From positions 653,478 through 717,477 of the forward strand of contig MNCI01006555.1 of assembly GCA_015680685.1 (NCBI GenBank): a stretch of DNA of 64,000 bases, in the 5' to 3' direction. The translations under genes were made by a program, and so were the position numbers. Below, piece by piece: positions 47,347-58,479 of the stretch. Source of the stretch: Gnetum montanum (taxonomy: Eukaryota > Streptophyta > Gnetopsida > Gnetales > Gnetaceae). The notes beneath the pieces were generated by a model. It was not told where the DNA came from. It was given only the letters and a program-made list of their open reading frames with translations, and made no database searches. The first letter of the stretch is position 1, and the number at the start of each line of letters is the position of its first letter.

Positions 47347-48171
47347 ATGAGTTATTGTCATTGGCCTATGTCGATAGGATCCCATCAATGCGTGGTTTGC
47401 TGCGTTGATGTGTACATGTCAATGCAATGTCTTCTCTTGCTTATGAATACATGCTCACTAGTTGTATCTATGGCATCCATTCATTAGTTGCTAGCTGAAC
47501 TCTTGCATGTTTATCTTCCTAGAGTCAGAATATTTTTTAAGTTCCTATAGTAGGAATGAGAAGTATACGGATATTTATTCGAGCATTGATGTACATGAGA
47601 ACCTTGGTGTGATTGATAAAAAAGACAAGCTTTCTTCATAAACCTTGTAGCACTTGGACTTAGCTTAATGTTTACTTAATGCATTTATTATTCATGTGAT
47701 TTACTTTAATGCATTTAATTAATTAATTCATAGTAGATAATTAATACACATAAGTATGACCATCTCAAGCATATGATTATTGTTTGGTAATCCCAGTAGC
47801 ACTTAATGCTTGATAACCTAGTAGCATTGTAATGTGTTCAAGATGTATACAACAAATGGGAACAAATGCTTATGTTAGGATTAGCTAACCATTAGTTAGT
47901 CATTAGATTAATTCAACATTTAATTACTTTATTTTTAACACTTAGGTGAATTAAATGAAAAACATAAAATGATAAAAATCATATGCCTTAGTTACACTTA
48001 ACTCTATCTTTCACATTCACAAGTGAAACTAAGAATACAACAATCATGCTAGTCAGATTCACTACCTAGACTTAGTGTACTTAGAGAGCTAGTCTATGGA
48101 ATTTGACTAGATTGCTTAGTGAACACTAGTAATTCATATAGTTGGGCGTAGGGACTATTCACTACCCATCT
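47347..48171 (+). repeat. 5' LTR of element A3 (family A)
   Basis: This LTR of about 825 bp on the plus strand aligns in reverse with 5907-6764 and 15411-16251. It holds the shared blocks CCTTGTAGCAC (47640 area), TTAATTAATTAATTCATAG, TTCAAGATGTA and AATCATATGCCTTAGTTACAC. It ends CCCATCT just before the primer site. It cuts the B3 LTR. Confidence 0.8.
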
Positions 48172-48172
48172 T

Positions 48173-48190
48173 TGGCATCATTGCTAGGGA
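48173..48190 (+). promoter_or_regulatory. Asp-tRNA-type primer binding site of A3
   Basis: TGGCATCATTGCTAGGGA differs from the Athila-type site TGGCGCCGTTGCCGGGGA mainly by C-to-T and G-to-A changes, several at former CpG positions. Confidence 0.75.
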
Positions 48191-48317
48191 CTTTAGTTAG
48201 CTATGTTCACTACCTAGAAGTTAGTAAAATTATATAATGACATTATAATGTACCCTGAAGTAAACATCATTAAGAATAAGAATAATAATATAATCACACT
48301 ATTCTTCTTCTAATCTG

Positions 48318-50950
48318 ATACAACTTCTTCTCATAGGGGAGATTCTCTACCACCATACAAAGGTGGTTCTAATCAAAAAATACATGAAGGGTCAAAACCA
48401 CCTATGCCCTAGTAATGCAAAGTGGTCTAGACTCATTTAGATGAGTATGTTCTAGAATTCATCTTCATCTTGCATCAAGATAAACAATTACGGTGGAGGA
48501 ACATGAAGGGCAACATTGTCTTTTCACCTGATCAATCAATTCTTGCAATGCTACTACAAACTCTCATGAAATTGGGCATAGTAAGGCTCAATGTTGAGTA
48601 TGTTGTGTAGGAATATGTTTATTGTAATTATCATCCCATTGAGGCACAATGAAATAAATATTAGCAATAGGAGAGTGGCTATGAGGCATCAAAGGGAAAA
48701 TGGTTCACAAACCCCTTCTTCCTACTAGGCCAGAAGGAAGGAGAGGACTCCTTCTCTAGGGGTTCTCAAAGTACTAATTCTCCTCCTTTATTCTTTAATG
48801 AAGGGGACCCTAACTAGAATTTATAATCCACTATAAACATTCATAGTTTAGGGAAGAATAGGTTCCATTACCATGGGGGCTCAAAAGGAGGGAGTCAATG
48901 CAGGAACTAGGATAAGGACCATGATAAAGACAAACATGGTGAATGCAGCCATGACCAAAAAAGAGGGAGTAGTAGGCACCATGTTGGTGTTATCTCTCCT
49001 CCCCCTTCACCTTTAAGACCTACATCTACTTCCTCCTTTAACATCAACCAAAGCTGCAAAGGATGAGACTATGATGGAGGTGATAAACAAGACAGAGATG
49101 ATAGCAGGGCCCTAGTAGAGATCAAGAGCATGGGTAATCAAGGGAGGTCCATAACCATGAAAGAAGGGATAGTAGAGAGCATCATAGGCATCATGGTCAT
49201 CCCAAGGGATATGACTATTATGAACCTTTTCTCTCAACAAGAAACATGCTAAACATTATAGAGGTAGTGAGGATTCTAATGAGGGATGTGAAAGATAGCA
49301 GAATCAAATGATTGGACATGAAAAATATCCCTAAGTTTGAAGGGGGGATACAACTCAGATCCAAAAAATCATCTTCAAGCCTTTCATGATGCATGTGCCT
49401 TGTAAAACATTGAAAATGAATGGCAAAAACTAAAGCTATTTCCTAGGACACTCATCAAGGAGGTTGAAAGCTTGTACTAGTCCTTAGAACTAAAATCAAT
49501 TAGATGATGGAGTATGATGCTTAAACTCTTCAATGACAAGTATCAAACATACTTCCAAGTGTCTAATTTGAGGAAATAGATCCAAGGATGAATACAAAGA
49601 AATTAGACAAAGTACTACTTTGTATAATACAAAGAAATGAATTTTGTAAGTTTTGAATTCATGGACAAATACTACTTTGTATTATACAATTACCCAGGCC
49701 ATGACTTTTGTTAATGAGAGTAGCTCCACCATATCATAGATGGACTTAGAATAGAAATGAAAAGAACTCTTGGGATCTATGCTTAAGGGAGACTTTCAAA
49801 ACTAAAGATCCATTACATCTAAAGGTTGGTTGAGCAGGTAGCCAAAGAAGAAGGCAAGTTGAGAAAAGGAAAAGCATGGAAGAGTACAACTAAGATCCTT
49901 TCATCTAAAAAAGAAAAGTCCAATTTTGTGACAAAAAGGAGGAGATACCACCTGATAAAGTGATGCAATGTAAACCTTTATTGGTAAAAAAAATATTTTT
50001 AAAATATCAGCCAAAGTAGACAAAATTTGGGATTCTTTGGATGAAAAATTCTAAACTTCCCTTAGAATTACTTAAGAGTCCAAAGAATAAGGTGGTGGTT
50101 GTGACCAAAGGAGAATAAAAGAAGTTGAATGTTCCCATCAAAAGGATAAGGGTAAAGTAGCTATCATTGAAGAGGTTGTGAAGTATAAAATAGATGATGA
50201 TGGTGGATGTGACATTTGCCAATATAATCATCCCAAGGGATGTTGCCTCATTTTGTGACACTTACAAGAGTATAGGATGTACACATTGAATCCTAGATTG
50301 GAAAGAAGGCAAGCACCTATGAGGTTGCCTTATCTTCAAGGCAACTACAGGTAGTTCCACCAATAGCAAGCCTACAATTTGAGTGGAGCTCCATCCTAAT
50401 CTCATGACCAGTACTAGCAATGACAACACCCATAGTCGTGGGGGATACCACCACCAAGACAATAGTACCCTTAGTGGTAGCTAGATCCATATGGATGTTC
50501 AAAAACCAATTTCTTCACATGACTCTTCCAATGATGCCTTGTTTTAGTACCACTACTATCCTCCTGAGTATTACAAAGCTCAACCTCCAAGAGTGAAATT
50601 CCCATTTTCATTCTACCCTCATCATCCTTCTTCACATGTACCTCCCTCCTCAACTCAATTACCACTAGCTCCACCCATGCAGGGTGAAATTCTTACCTAG
50701 CTATAGTAGAGAAATTCCACAAGGGCTATTAACTTACAGTTGGCTCCCTAGTTGAGTAGTTTAGAAAATAAACTAAAAAAAGACCTTTCTTCCAAACCAA
50801 TAGTCCTTCTAAGCCCTCACAGACATCTGCTACTAATGATCCTACTTCTCCCTCATTCTCTACTACATCATTTAAGAACCCTTCAATCCAAATACCTCCC
50901 AAAGTGCATACTCTAATGTTGATCCATGTGGTCACTGATTAGATAAATGT
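48318..50950 (+). pseudogene. Gag of element A3
   Basis: The plus-strand Gag remnant starts near 48318: the ATG is lost, but TSSHRGDSLPPYKGG follows and matches the A1 Gag start. A central His/Asp/Arg/Gly-rich stretch (48880-49200) corresponds to 4980-5265 of A1. Near 50213-50255 DDDGGCDICQYNHPKGCC is a knuckle-like C-x2-C-x3-H-x4-C motif, the nucleic acid binding part of the capsid protein. Afterwards a Pro-rich linker (50530-50900) leads to the protease. There are many stops. Confidence 0.65.
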
Positions 50951-51650
50951 GGGCCATCTTTACATGAAAAGAGCTAATACTAGAAGTCTCCTAATTTACT
51001 TGCAAATCACTAGGAATGAGCCTTGCAAGGCTCTTCTAGACTCATATTCTAGTGTTAATTTAGTCTCTCATAAAATGTACAAAGCCATGAACCTGCCTCC
51101 TTTCAACTAGAGCAACATTTATCTTGAGTTTGCACACCATTCCATCACCATTCCCTTGGGATTGGTGGAGGATATTATGACCACCATTTGTGGGTGTTCC
51201 TATCCTGCTAACTTCTTGATAATTCTTATAGATAACTACAAGGGGGACTTTTCAATCATCATGGGAAGGGCTTGGTTGAGCACAATAGATGCATGGTTGA
51301 GAATTAGGAACTTGTCCTTGGAGATTTTCAAGGAAAATGATTTTAGAACTATCAAGTGGAAGTATGTTTCATGCATCACATACAATGACATAAGGTGCAA
51401 CTATGTGCAGAAATTGTGGACCATGAAAAGTACATCAATCATAGCATGCAGACAATGTGCTAATGTGACAAAAATCCAAAGGTGTCTGTACATAGCAAAC
51501 ACAATATAGAAGGACACCTAGTTGTTGATAGTTGAACCTAATAGCAACTCAACTTTATGCATGGAATAGACTAAGATCCTTATAAGTTCCTACATTAAAG
51601 GCATGGACAAGATGAAGCAAATCCATCACCAACTCTTTGATGAACCTAAT
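50951..51650 (+). pseudogene. Protease of element A3
   Basis: The plus strand reads EPCKALLDSYSSVNLVSH (51021-51074), so the Asp-Ser-Gly active site seen in A1 has become Asp-Ser-Tyr. The open piece 51156-51509 then gives GLVEDIMTTICGCSYPANF, GDFSIIMGRAWLSTIDAW and ITYNDIRCNYVQKLW, the same order and spacing as A1 (2690-2980). This homology of about 100 residues is the clearest proof that A1 and A3 are one family. Confidence 0.8.
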
Positions 51651-52217
51651 GAAACAAATTGGGTGGAGTTGGAGATCCCTTTAAGTTGAAAACTCTACCT
51701 AATGGAATGGAGTATGCTTTTCTAAAAAATGATAAGCTAGTTATTATTAATACCAACCTTGCTCCTAGATAAAAAAAAGAAGTTGTTGGAGGTGGTTAAC
51801 AAATGGTCAACAACATTTTCTTGGTCATATCCTAAGCTTACTAGAATATGCCAACATTGCATCTACATGGATCCATTCATTAAGCTAAAGAGGTAGCTAC
51901 AATGGTAATTGAACCCCAAATTAAAGCAAATCATTAAAGAGGAGACTAAATAATTCCTCAAGGCAGGGTCTGTCTATCCAATTGTGGATAGCGAGTGGGT
52001 TAGCCCACTTAAGGTAGTTCCAAAGAAAGATGGAAAATGGAGGATTTGCATCAATTTCATGCTATTGAACATGGCAACAAATAAAGATCACGTTTTTTTG
52101 CCATTTGTGAACTATGTGTTGGATACCATTTTTGGACATTGCTGTTGCAATGGAAAATCTCAGTCGCTAGAAGAAACCAAGGATTATTAGCTATACATAG
52201 TATCAACCATAAATCCC
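51651..52217 (+). pseudogene. Truncated reverse transcriptase start of element A3
   Basis: The plus strand contains the linker (FSWSYPKLTRICQHCIYMD), KQIIKEETK, then VYPIVDSEWVSPLKVVPKK and CINFMLLNMATNKDHVFLP in the open piece 51984-52190. The domain stops before the GYSGYNQI block and the catalytic FMDD: the LTR of B2 begins at 52218. The last 60 bases before the junction do not match RT well. The rest of A3 should resume after B2, beyond the window. Confidence 0.8.
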
Positions 52218-53510
52218 GTAGGGCCTCTACAAAGAAATATGGAATTCAAGGTGCCCTTGATAGTTTGAAGATCACCCAGGGACTTAGGGGATGCAAAACA
52301 AGGATATAACAAGAGTATAGTAATATGGAAATCTATGAAACAATGTACTAAAATATAACAATTAGATATAAAATTGTACATAATATAAAATCATAAATTT
52401 CATTAAATGAAAAAATAATGATTTCAAAGATATGTACAAAATTAGTGTCCAAGAGGGGGACAAAAGGGGCTTCACTTGGGCAAGGGTTTAGATCCTGTTG
52501 AAGCCACAATGAACTCCATGATCTAATATCTCTACCATTCCTAATGATATCAAACCTTCTTTGTCTTCTTTTGAGATCTATACCATTGTTTAATGTTGGG
52601 GGTTGTGGAAATTTTAAGGATTGGGATGGCCAAAGTGCACCACATTAGGATTTGGTGGTCCTAGGGGGGGTAACATTGACACCAAAAACTCACAAATCCA
52701 AAAGGGACAATAATAGGGAGTAATAAGTTGCAAGAATGTCCACATTGTTACGCACCAAGGAACTATGTTTTTGCCAAGGAAGAAAGAGCTCTTAGATGCT
52801 AAAATGCCAAGGATGCTAAATTGCAAAAGTGTGGAACCTTGACATGATTCCAAGGTGTGGTTTTTATAGGGTTATGGCCATGATTCATGTTGCAAATTGG
52901 CTACAAATGGCTAACATGATTGGCTGAAAATTGGCTACCAAATTACTAAAAATTATTTATCATGCTTAGGGGTTAGGTGATGTTCAGACCCCATGCAGCC
53001 TAGATGTTTGTCCCTTGCATGCTATTTGACCCTTCTCCCACTAGGTAGGAAGAGTGTCAATGTTGAGAGGGATGAATGGTCAATGTTGGGGGTGAGGGTT
53101 GACCCATCAAAGTTGGATCAACACCCCCCACCCCCCTTTCCATGTTGAGGGGTAGGTAAGTTCTAACCCCCCCTCCCCCCTACACTTCTCCATGCTAGCC
53201 TTGAAGTCTCCTAGTTGGCTTACCTCCTACAGGGGGTGTGTTAGCCTAGAGAAAAGTATAACCCCCATAAAACCCATCAAATTACCATTTTTAGCATTCC
53301 AAAAGGCATTTTCAACTTCCCAAGCCCAAATATAGACACTAGATGGATTTTCTCACTTGGGGAATAAGGCTTTGGTCACTTATGAAGCATTTTCAATCCC
53401 AAGAGTATGAAACATATGAGTTTTCCCCTTCATGGATTACAACCTTGACATTTACAATAAAGCATTGCCTCAAGCTTCATTGGATGGGGTGGAAATTTGG
53501 TGTTATTTCA
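52218..53510 (-). repeat. 3' LTR of element B2
   Basis: This LTR of about 1293 bp starts CGTAGGGCC (TGTAAGGCC in B3) and ends TTATTTCA next to the polypurine tract. It contains several C-runs and G-runs (52660, 53120-53190, 53230-53270). The open frames here are accidental. Its partner is outside the window. Confidence 0.6.
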
Positions 53511-53527
53511 TTGGTCCCTCTTTGTTG
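53511..53527 (-). promoter_or_regulatory. Polypurine tract of element B2
   Basis: The minus strand reads CAACAAAGAGGGACCAA, the third copy of the family B tract. Confidence 0.75.
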
Positions 53528-54429
53528 ATGTCTAGAGGATTGACCTAATAGGAACTGATAAAGAATACAAAATATCATTATAATTTCACCACTAATGTTC
53601 CCTCTCTGTGCATGATCCAGTTATGTCAAACCATGTCGAAGAGTGTTTGTGATGATGGGATTGGATTGTGATAGAGGAATGATTATGGTCATTAGGGAGA
53701 TGGTCATGGAGGCTAATAATGTATTACAAGTTTTGCCATCATAGTTGTAGCATTGTACTAACATATTTTGAAGTGTTGGTCATTTGGCAAATGTGTTTAA
53801 GACACCAAGCACTTCACTCCAAAAGTTTTTTAGCCATTGGGCTTTGAGGCATTTTTTTCCCCTTAGCAATTTGCTTCTCTTATTTTTTTTGTGGGGTGAA
53901 ACCTTCATTGGGTCTCATTGCTAGGGCCAATTTAACATAGTTTTCCTGTTAAGTGAGTTGTGTTACATTCAACGGACTTGAGAGTTATCCCATTGAACGA
54001 GGTTTGTTATGCTTGATGGACTTAATGGTTTTCCCACAGAATGAATTGTGTTACATCCAAGAGGACTTGAGGATGAAGCATGCTAAGGACATATTATATA
54101 GCTATAGTGCATGAGTGGTAAGCATGAGTTAACATTGTTGCTTGAGGTATGGAAGACTATAATTAGGCTACAAGGCTTGGATCAAGGAGTGGTGTTAGAG
54201 GAAGAGCAATGGTACAAGCACTCTTGACACAGTAGGACAAACTCACCAAATGTTGCACATTGAGGTCACATGGTAATTTGCTATTGTAATGTGTTGCACC
54301 TTTGCAATGGCTTTAGGCTTCATCCAACAAACACAACTCTAAGAGGACCAAGAAACCAAACAATCAAAGCATGTTAAATCATTATAATGCATATATAGAC
54401 CACATGGAGAATAAAAACAAGCCACTCAG
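53528..54429 (-). other. 3' non-coding region of element B2
   Basis: No protein. Three spaced copies of a GARTTGTGTTACATYCAA motif with GGACTTGAG (53950-54075) and the family block 54270-54360 (CACCTTTGCAATGG, GGCTTCATCCAACAAACAC) are shared with B1, B3 and C. Confidence 0.6.
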
Positions 54430-54612
54430 GTTACCAATGTTTCTAGTTTAAGTCGATGATGGACTATAGTACCAGTTTTAGGACCTATAAGATCATGTTG
54501 TTACCAATTTTAGGCCATGGTAGGCCATGTTGCTAGTTTAAGGCCTTAGTAGGCCATATTGCTAATTTAAGGCCTCGATGGATCATGATGCTAGTTTAAG
54601 ACCTTAACAAGC
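54430..54612 (-). repeat. Boundary repeat block after pol (B2)
   Basis: Five units of about 33 bp read TAGTTTAAGGCCTTAGTAGG with changes, at the same place as 19738-20035 in B1. Confidence 0.78.
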
Positions 54613-54639
54613 CATTCTAGAGTAGCCTTGCTTATTGAT

Positions 54640-55480
54640 GACCATCAACTACATGTAATATGACTTTAGATAGAAGTGATTGACTAGATTGGCTAGCTCA
54701 TTCCCACCCATATTAGCTACCTTGAATACTCCATTTCCATAGGCTTTGGTAACTATGAAGGTCCTTTCCAATTGGCTAAGAATGAATAGATTTGAAGACT
54801 AGATCACCTTCCTTGGTCTTATTCTTGGTCAAGTTATGCTGGTGTTGTCATTTCTACCTCTCTTGATAATGTTCAATGTGAGCAAGTGCTTGCATACATT
54901 GCTCCTCCACTGAGTCTAGGGCCACCATCCACAACTCCTTATTTTTCTCATCATTGATGAAGTCAATCAAGGCTACTAGAATTGATGCCACCTAAAATTC
55001 AAGAGGTAATATAGCTTCAGAACCATAAACTAAGCTATAAGGGGTTGCTCTAGTTGTCATGCAATAGACCATTCTATAGGCTACAATGTTATCTAAGATA
55101 AATGATGTAGTCTTCCTTAAGGGAATAGCCTCAACCCACTTCGTAAAGTATTTGGTTGTAGTGATGATGAAGCTATGACCTATGAAAGACTTGGTTGTTA
55201 TAAGTTCAATGATATCCAACCCCCATCATTGAAATGGCCAAGTGATCTAAGTATTATGCAACTTTGTTGGTGATACATGTATGAAGTTACTATGTCATTG
55301 TCACATGTCAAAATGCTTAACCTTTTGCATGTAGTCATTTTCCATATGGGACCAATAGTAACCTAGCCACCTAATCTTAGTAGCCATGGCTCATGGTCGT
55401 ATATGTCCTCCACAAACACCCTTGTGAACCTCCTCTTTTATTATTTTGACTTTACTTTTACTTAAGCACTTTAGTAATAT
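54640..55480 (-). pseudogene. Integrase of element B2 with an internal deletion
   Basis: The open minus-strand piece 54992-55219 reads FIITTTKYFTKWVEAIPLRK, then FILDNIVAYRMVYCM, then YSLVYGSEAILPLEF. In B1 about 77 residues lie between FILDNIV and the AYH/AYR segment, including the second Asp and the Glu of the catalytic triad; in B2 they are missing, with the junction near 55080-55086. The C-terminal part (54640-54990) follows with stops. The zinc-binding region is at about 55290-55480. Confidence 0.75.
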
Positions 55481-56150
55481 ACCATCATAGGATCGTCGAC
55501 ATAATGTGTTATCACTTATGATGAGATATTACTTTGATCTTTTTTGTGCAGCATCCTTTTGGGCAACAATCAGGCCTTGCAAAGACTCACCATGCATAAG
55601 GTAAAATTTGATATCATCATACCACTCTCTAGAAGGAGTAGTATGGATGATAGCAACAAAGTTATCCTTAGTGTTTTGTGTGATGGAAACAACATGGTTC
55701 ACAGTTAAGGTAGGCAACTTACTAAATACATCTGACATCACACTGAGAGCTAATGTTGCAATTGCATTGCCAATTGCATCCTCATTTCAAGGTATGTATT
55801 GGATATCAACATTTACAAACTATTGTAACAATTGTTTACCTAGGTCATAGTATGATTCTAAGTGCTTGGCTTTACATGCATAGACTTTCGTTACTTAGTT
55901 AACCACAAGTTGGGAATCACCTTTAATCATTAAGCATGTAATCCCTAGGTCATGATCTACCATCATTTCCCTAATGAAACCTTTATACTCCACTATGTTA
56001 TTGGTACACAAGAACTCAAAATAATAGGCGAAAGGTTTGATTTGATCAAATGGAAATGTTATGATGGCAACAACATTAACCCCATGGGAAATTAAAGCTC
56101 CATCAAAGTGCATGACTACCTCATAATCCTTAAGAAATGTCTATCAATAT
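55481..56150 (-). pseudogene. Second RNase H of element B2
   Basis: The minus-strand open piece 55895-56113 reads MHFDGALISHGVNVV, ITFPFDQIKPFAYYFEF, CTNNIVEYKGF and KGDSQLVVN, followed by VDIQYIP and ALSVMSDVFSKLPTL (55529-55741 open piece). DG, the E of VEY and the D of GDS, which are expected catalytic positions, are present. It matches B1 21323-21830. Confidence 0.78.
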
Positions 56151-57864
56151 TAATATGTTCATCGAGGAACTCAAAATATATGGTTGCTTGGTCATCAACA
56201 AGTAAAATGATAAGTTGTATAGCTATAGCTTGACCTTTAGTTAAAGATGGAAAGATGTAATGAAGGTCAAACTCTATGATTATGGATTTCCATTAAGCTA
56301 TATGAATACTCTCATAGATATTGGTCATTATGAATCTAAGCACGTTATCTTTGCAAATGACATTAATTTGGCTTCTAACGAGGTAGCATCGCTAGTTCTT
56401 CAATGAGAAGACTAGTGCCAGATAATACTTCTTGACTTCAATGTATCAAGTTTCATGGGAAACTAATGCATGGTTAAGATAGTATACTAACATTTTCACT
56501 TCATCATCTCATTTCTAAAAGAGTAGAGAGGCAATGGATATGTCAGAGATGGCTAGGTAGATGTAAAATGATCTACCTTCTTACTAAGAATAGACTGTCA
56601 ATAGTTGTGTCAACTCTTGCTTAAAATTTTCAAAGGCCTCTTGGCATTAAACCGTCCACTCATAGTGAACCCATTTCTTAAGCAAGTGTTGCATGGGTTG
56701 TAACTTATCCATAAGCCTAGAGATACACCTATGAATAAATTGTAATCTACCTTGAAATTTCCAAAGCTCTTTAAGGTTGGTAGGCACTACTAATTTGGAT
56801 ATGGCCTTAACCTTATCAAGATCGACCTGTATCCCTGCTTCAAATATCACAAAGCTAAGCATCTTTCTAGTATTGACATTAAAGATACACTTCTTAGGAT
56901 TGATCCTAAGCTCATATTTAAGGCACCATTTAAGCACAAGATCTAGGTCATTAACATGATCATTAGTCTTTTTAGACTTAACAGCTATGTCATCTACATA
57001 ATCATTAAGCAAATATAGCATGTAATCACTAAAGATATAAGTCATGGCTCATTGATAGGTTGCTCCTGCATTCATAAGGCCAAAGGACATCATTTTTTAG
57101 CAAAATTTCCCCCAAGGAGTCATGAAGGTTGTGCTAATTTGGTGCTCAGGATTGATCCTAATTTGGTTGTATCCTGACAATGCATCCATAAAGGATAATA
57201 AGGCATGCCTATCCATGGTATCGATGAGCTAATCAATGCTAGGTAATGGAAAGTCATCCTTAATAGTTGCTTTATTTAGGTCTCAAAAATTTATGCAAAT
57301 ACAAATGCTCTTGTTTTTCTTAGGAACTACCACTATGTTGGAAACCCATTCTGTGTAGTCGATAGCCCTAATGAAACTAGCTCGGTAGACCTTCAAGATC
57401 TCATCACAAACTACCAAGGCCAAATTAGGTCTTATCTTACATAATTTTTGCTTAGTTAGTCTAATGCTATAGTCCAATATGATGTTATGTTGTACTAAGT
57501 GTGGGTCTAGTCTTAGCATATCTTCATATGACCAAGCTAAGACCTTAATGTTGCCTTGTAGGACTTTGGTGATGTCTTGAGACTATTGAAGTTCTAGTGT
57601 AGAACTTAGTTTAAGAGTTTTCTCCTTACCACTGTGTATCATGATAGGAGCCTTAGCTAGAGAGTCTTAAATTATGTTGCCCACATCTAAGTCAAGGGTT
57701 TTGACTAGGTTTTTAGGCCACTCTAGAGGTTTCTCTATTGAGGCTATGTCGTCAACAAGACTCTCAAGCTCAAGATCTAGGTAATTAGGGTTAATATATA
57801 GTTTTATATTACCATGAGGTCCATTTAGGCTCAAATTTAAACTAATCAACTCCTAGGTGCTCAT
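56151..57864 (-). pseudogene. Reverse transcriptase and first RNase H of element B2
   Basis: The minus-strand pol opens near 57864. The N-terminal part has LELESLVDDIASIEKPLEWP and TLDLDVGNII, then AWSYEDMLRLDPHLVQHNII, an EILKVYRASFIRAIDYTEWV block, VVVPKKN, DLNKAT, LSFMDALSGYNQI, and, in the 132-codon piece 56647-57045, YVDDIAVKSKKTNDHVNDLD and LRINPKKCIFNVNTRKML. The active-site YVDD is intact. A helical NLKELWKFQGRLQFIHRCI segment ends RT; the first RNase H follows at about 56600-56200 in poor shape. This is the best-kept RT in the window. Confidence 0.88.
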
Positions 57865-58074
57865 ACCAAAAGCATATTAAGTGGCACCTGGATAAAAATG
57901 AATAAACAATGCTAAAAAGCTATAAAACATATGCAAATATGTGCTATTCTAGTGCAAAAATGGTTACCCAAGGCTATAAATCAAGTAAACAAAGTGCAAT
58001 AAGGGCCAAATGAAGGTCAAAAAATAGGAAATACAAGAAATAAGGCTACAAATGGCCAACAAGGATCATGGTCT

Positions 58075-58140
58075 TTTTAGTTTTGGGCCCTAATGGACCA
58101 TGATACTAGTTTCAGTCCATAGCAAGCCATGGTCACATTA
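58075..58140 (-). repeat. Single boundary repeat unit before pol (B2)
   Basis: TAGTTTTGGGCC and a second TAGTTTCAGTCC unit lie just upstream of pol, as the single unit at 23718 does in B1. Confidence 0.55.
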
Positions 58141-58479
58141 TGCCAAACAGTGGTTAGGGAAGGCCAAACCCTACTATTTGATACCAATAAAGGGTTAAAC
58201 ATGGTCAAATAAAATAGATAAGGGAAGCATAAGGCTATGTTAAGGCTATAAAAAGGCTATAAGGGTTAATATTGCAACATAAGATCAAAAAGCAATTTGA
58301 ATCATATGGTACAACATGCTATCTAGGGTCATTCATGGCCAATCATACGTCAAAATAGGATGATTTTTGTCATAGGCCTTAGTGGGCCATGATTTAGGGC
58401 TACAAGGCTATTAGATGGGTTTAGAAATTAGTTAGGGCTATTTCTAGGCTATTTGGGCCTAAAAAAACAAGAGTTTTGG

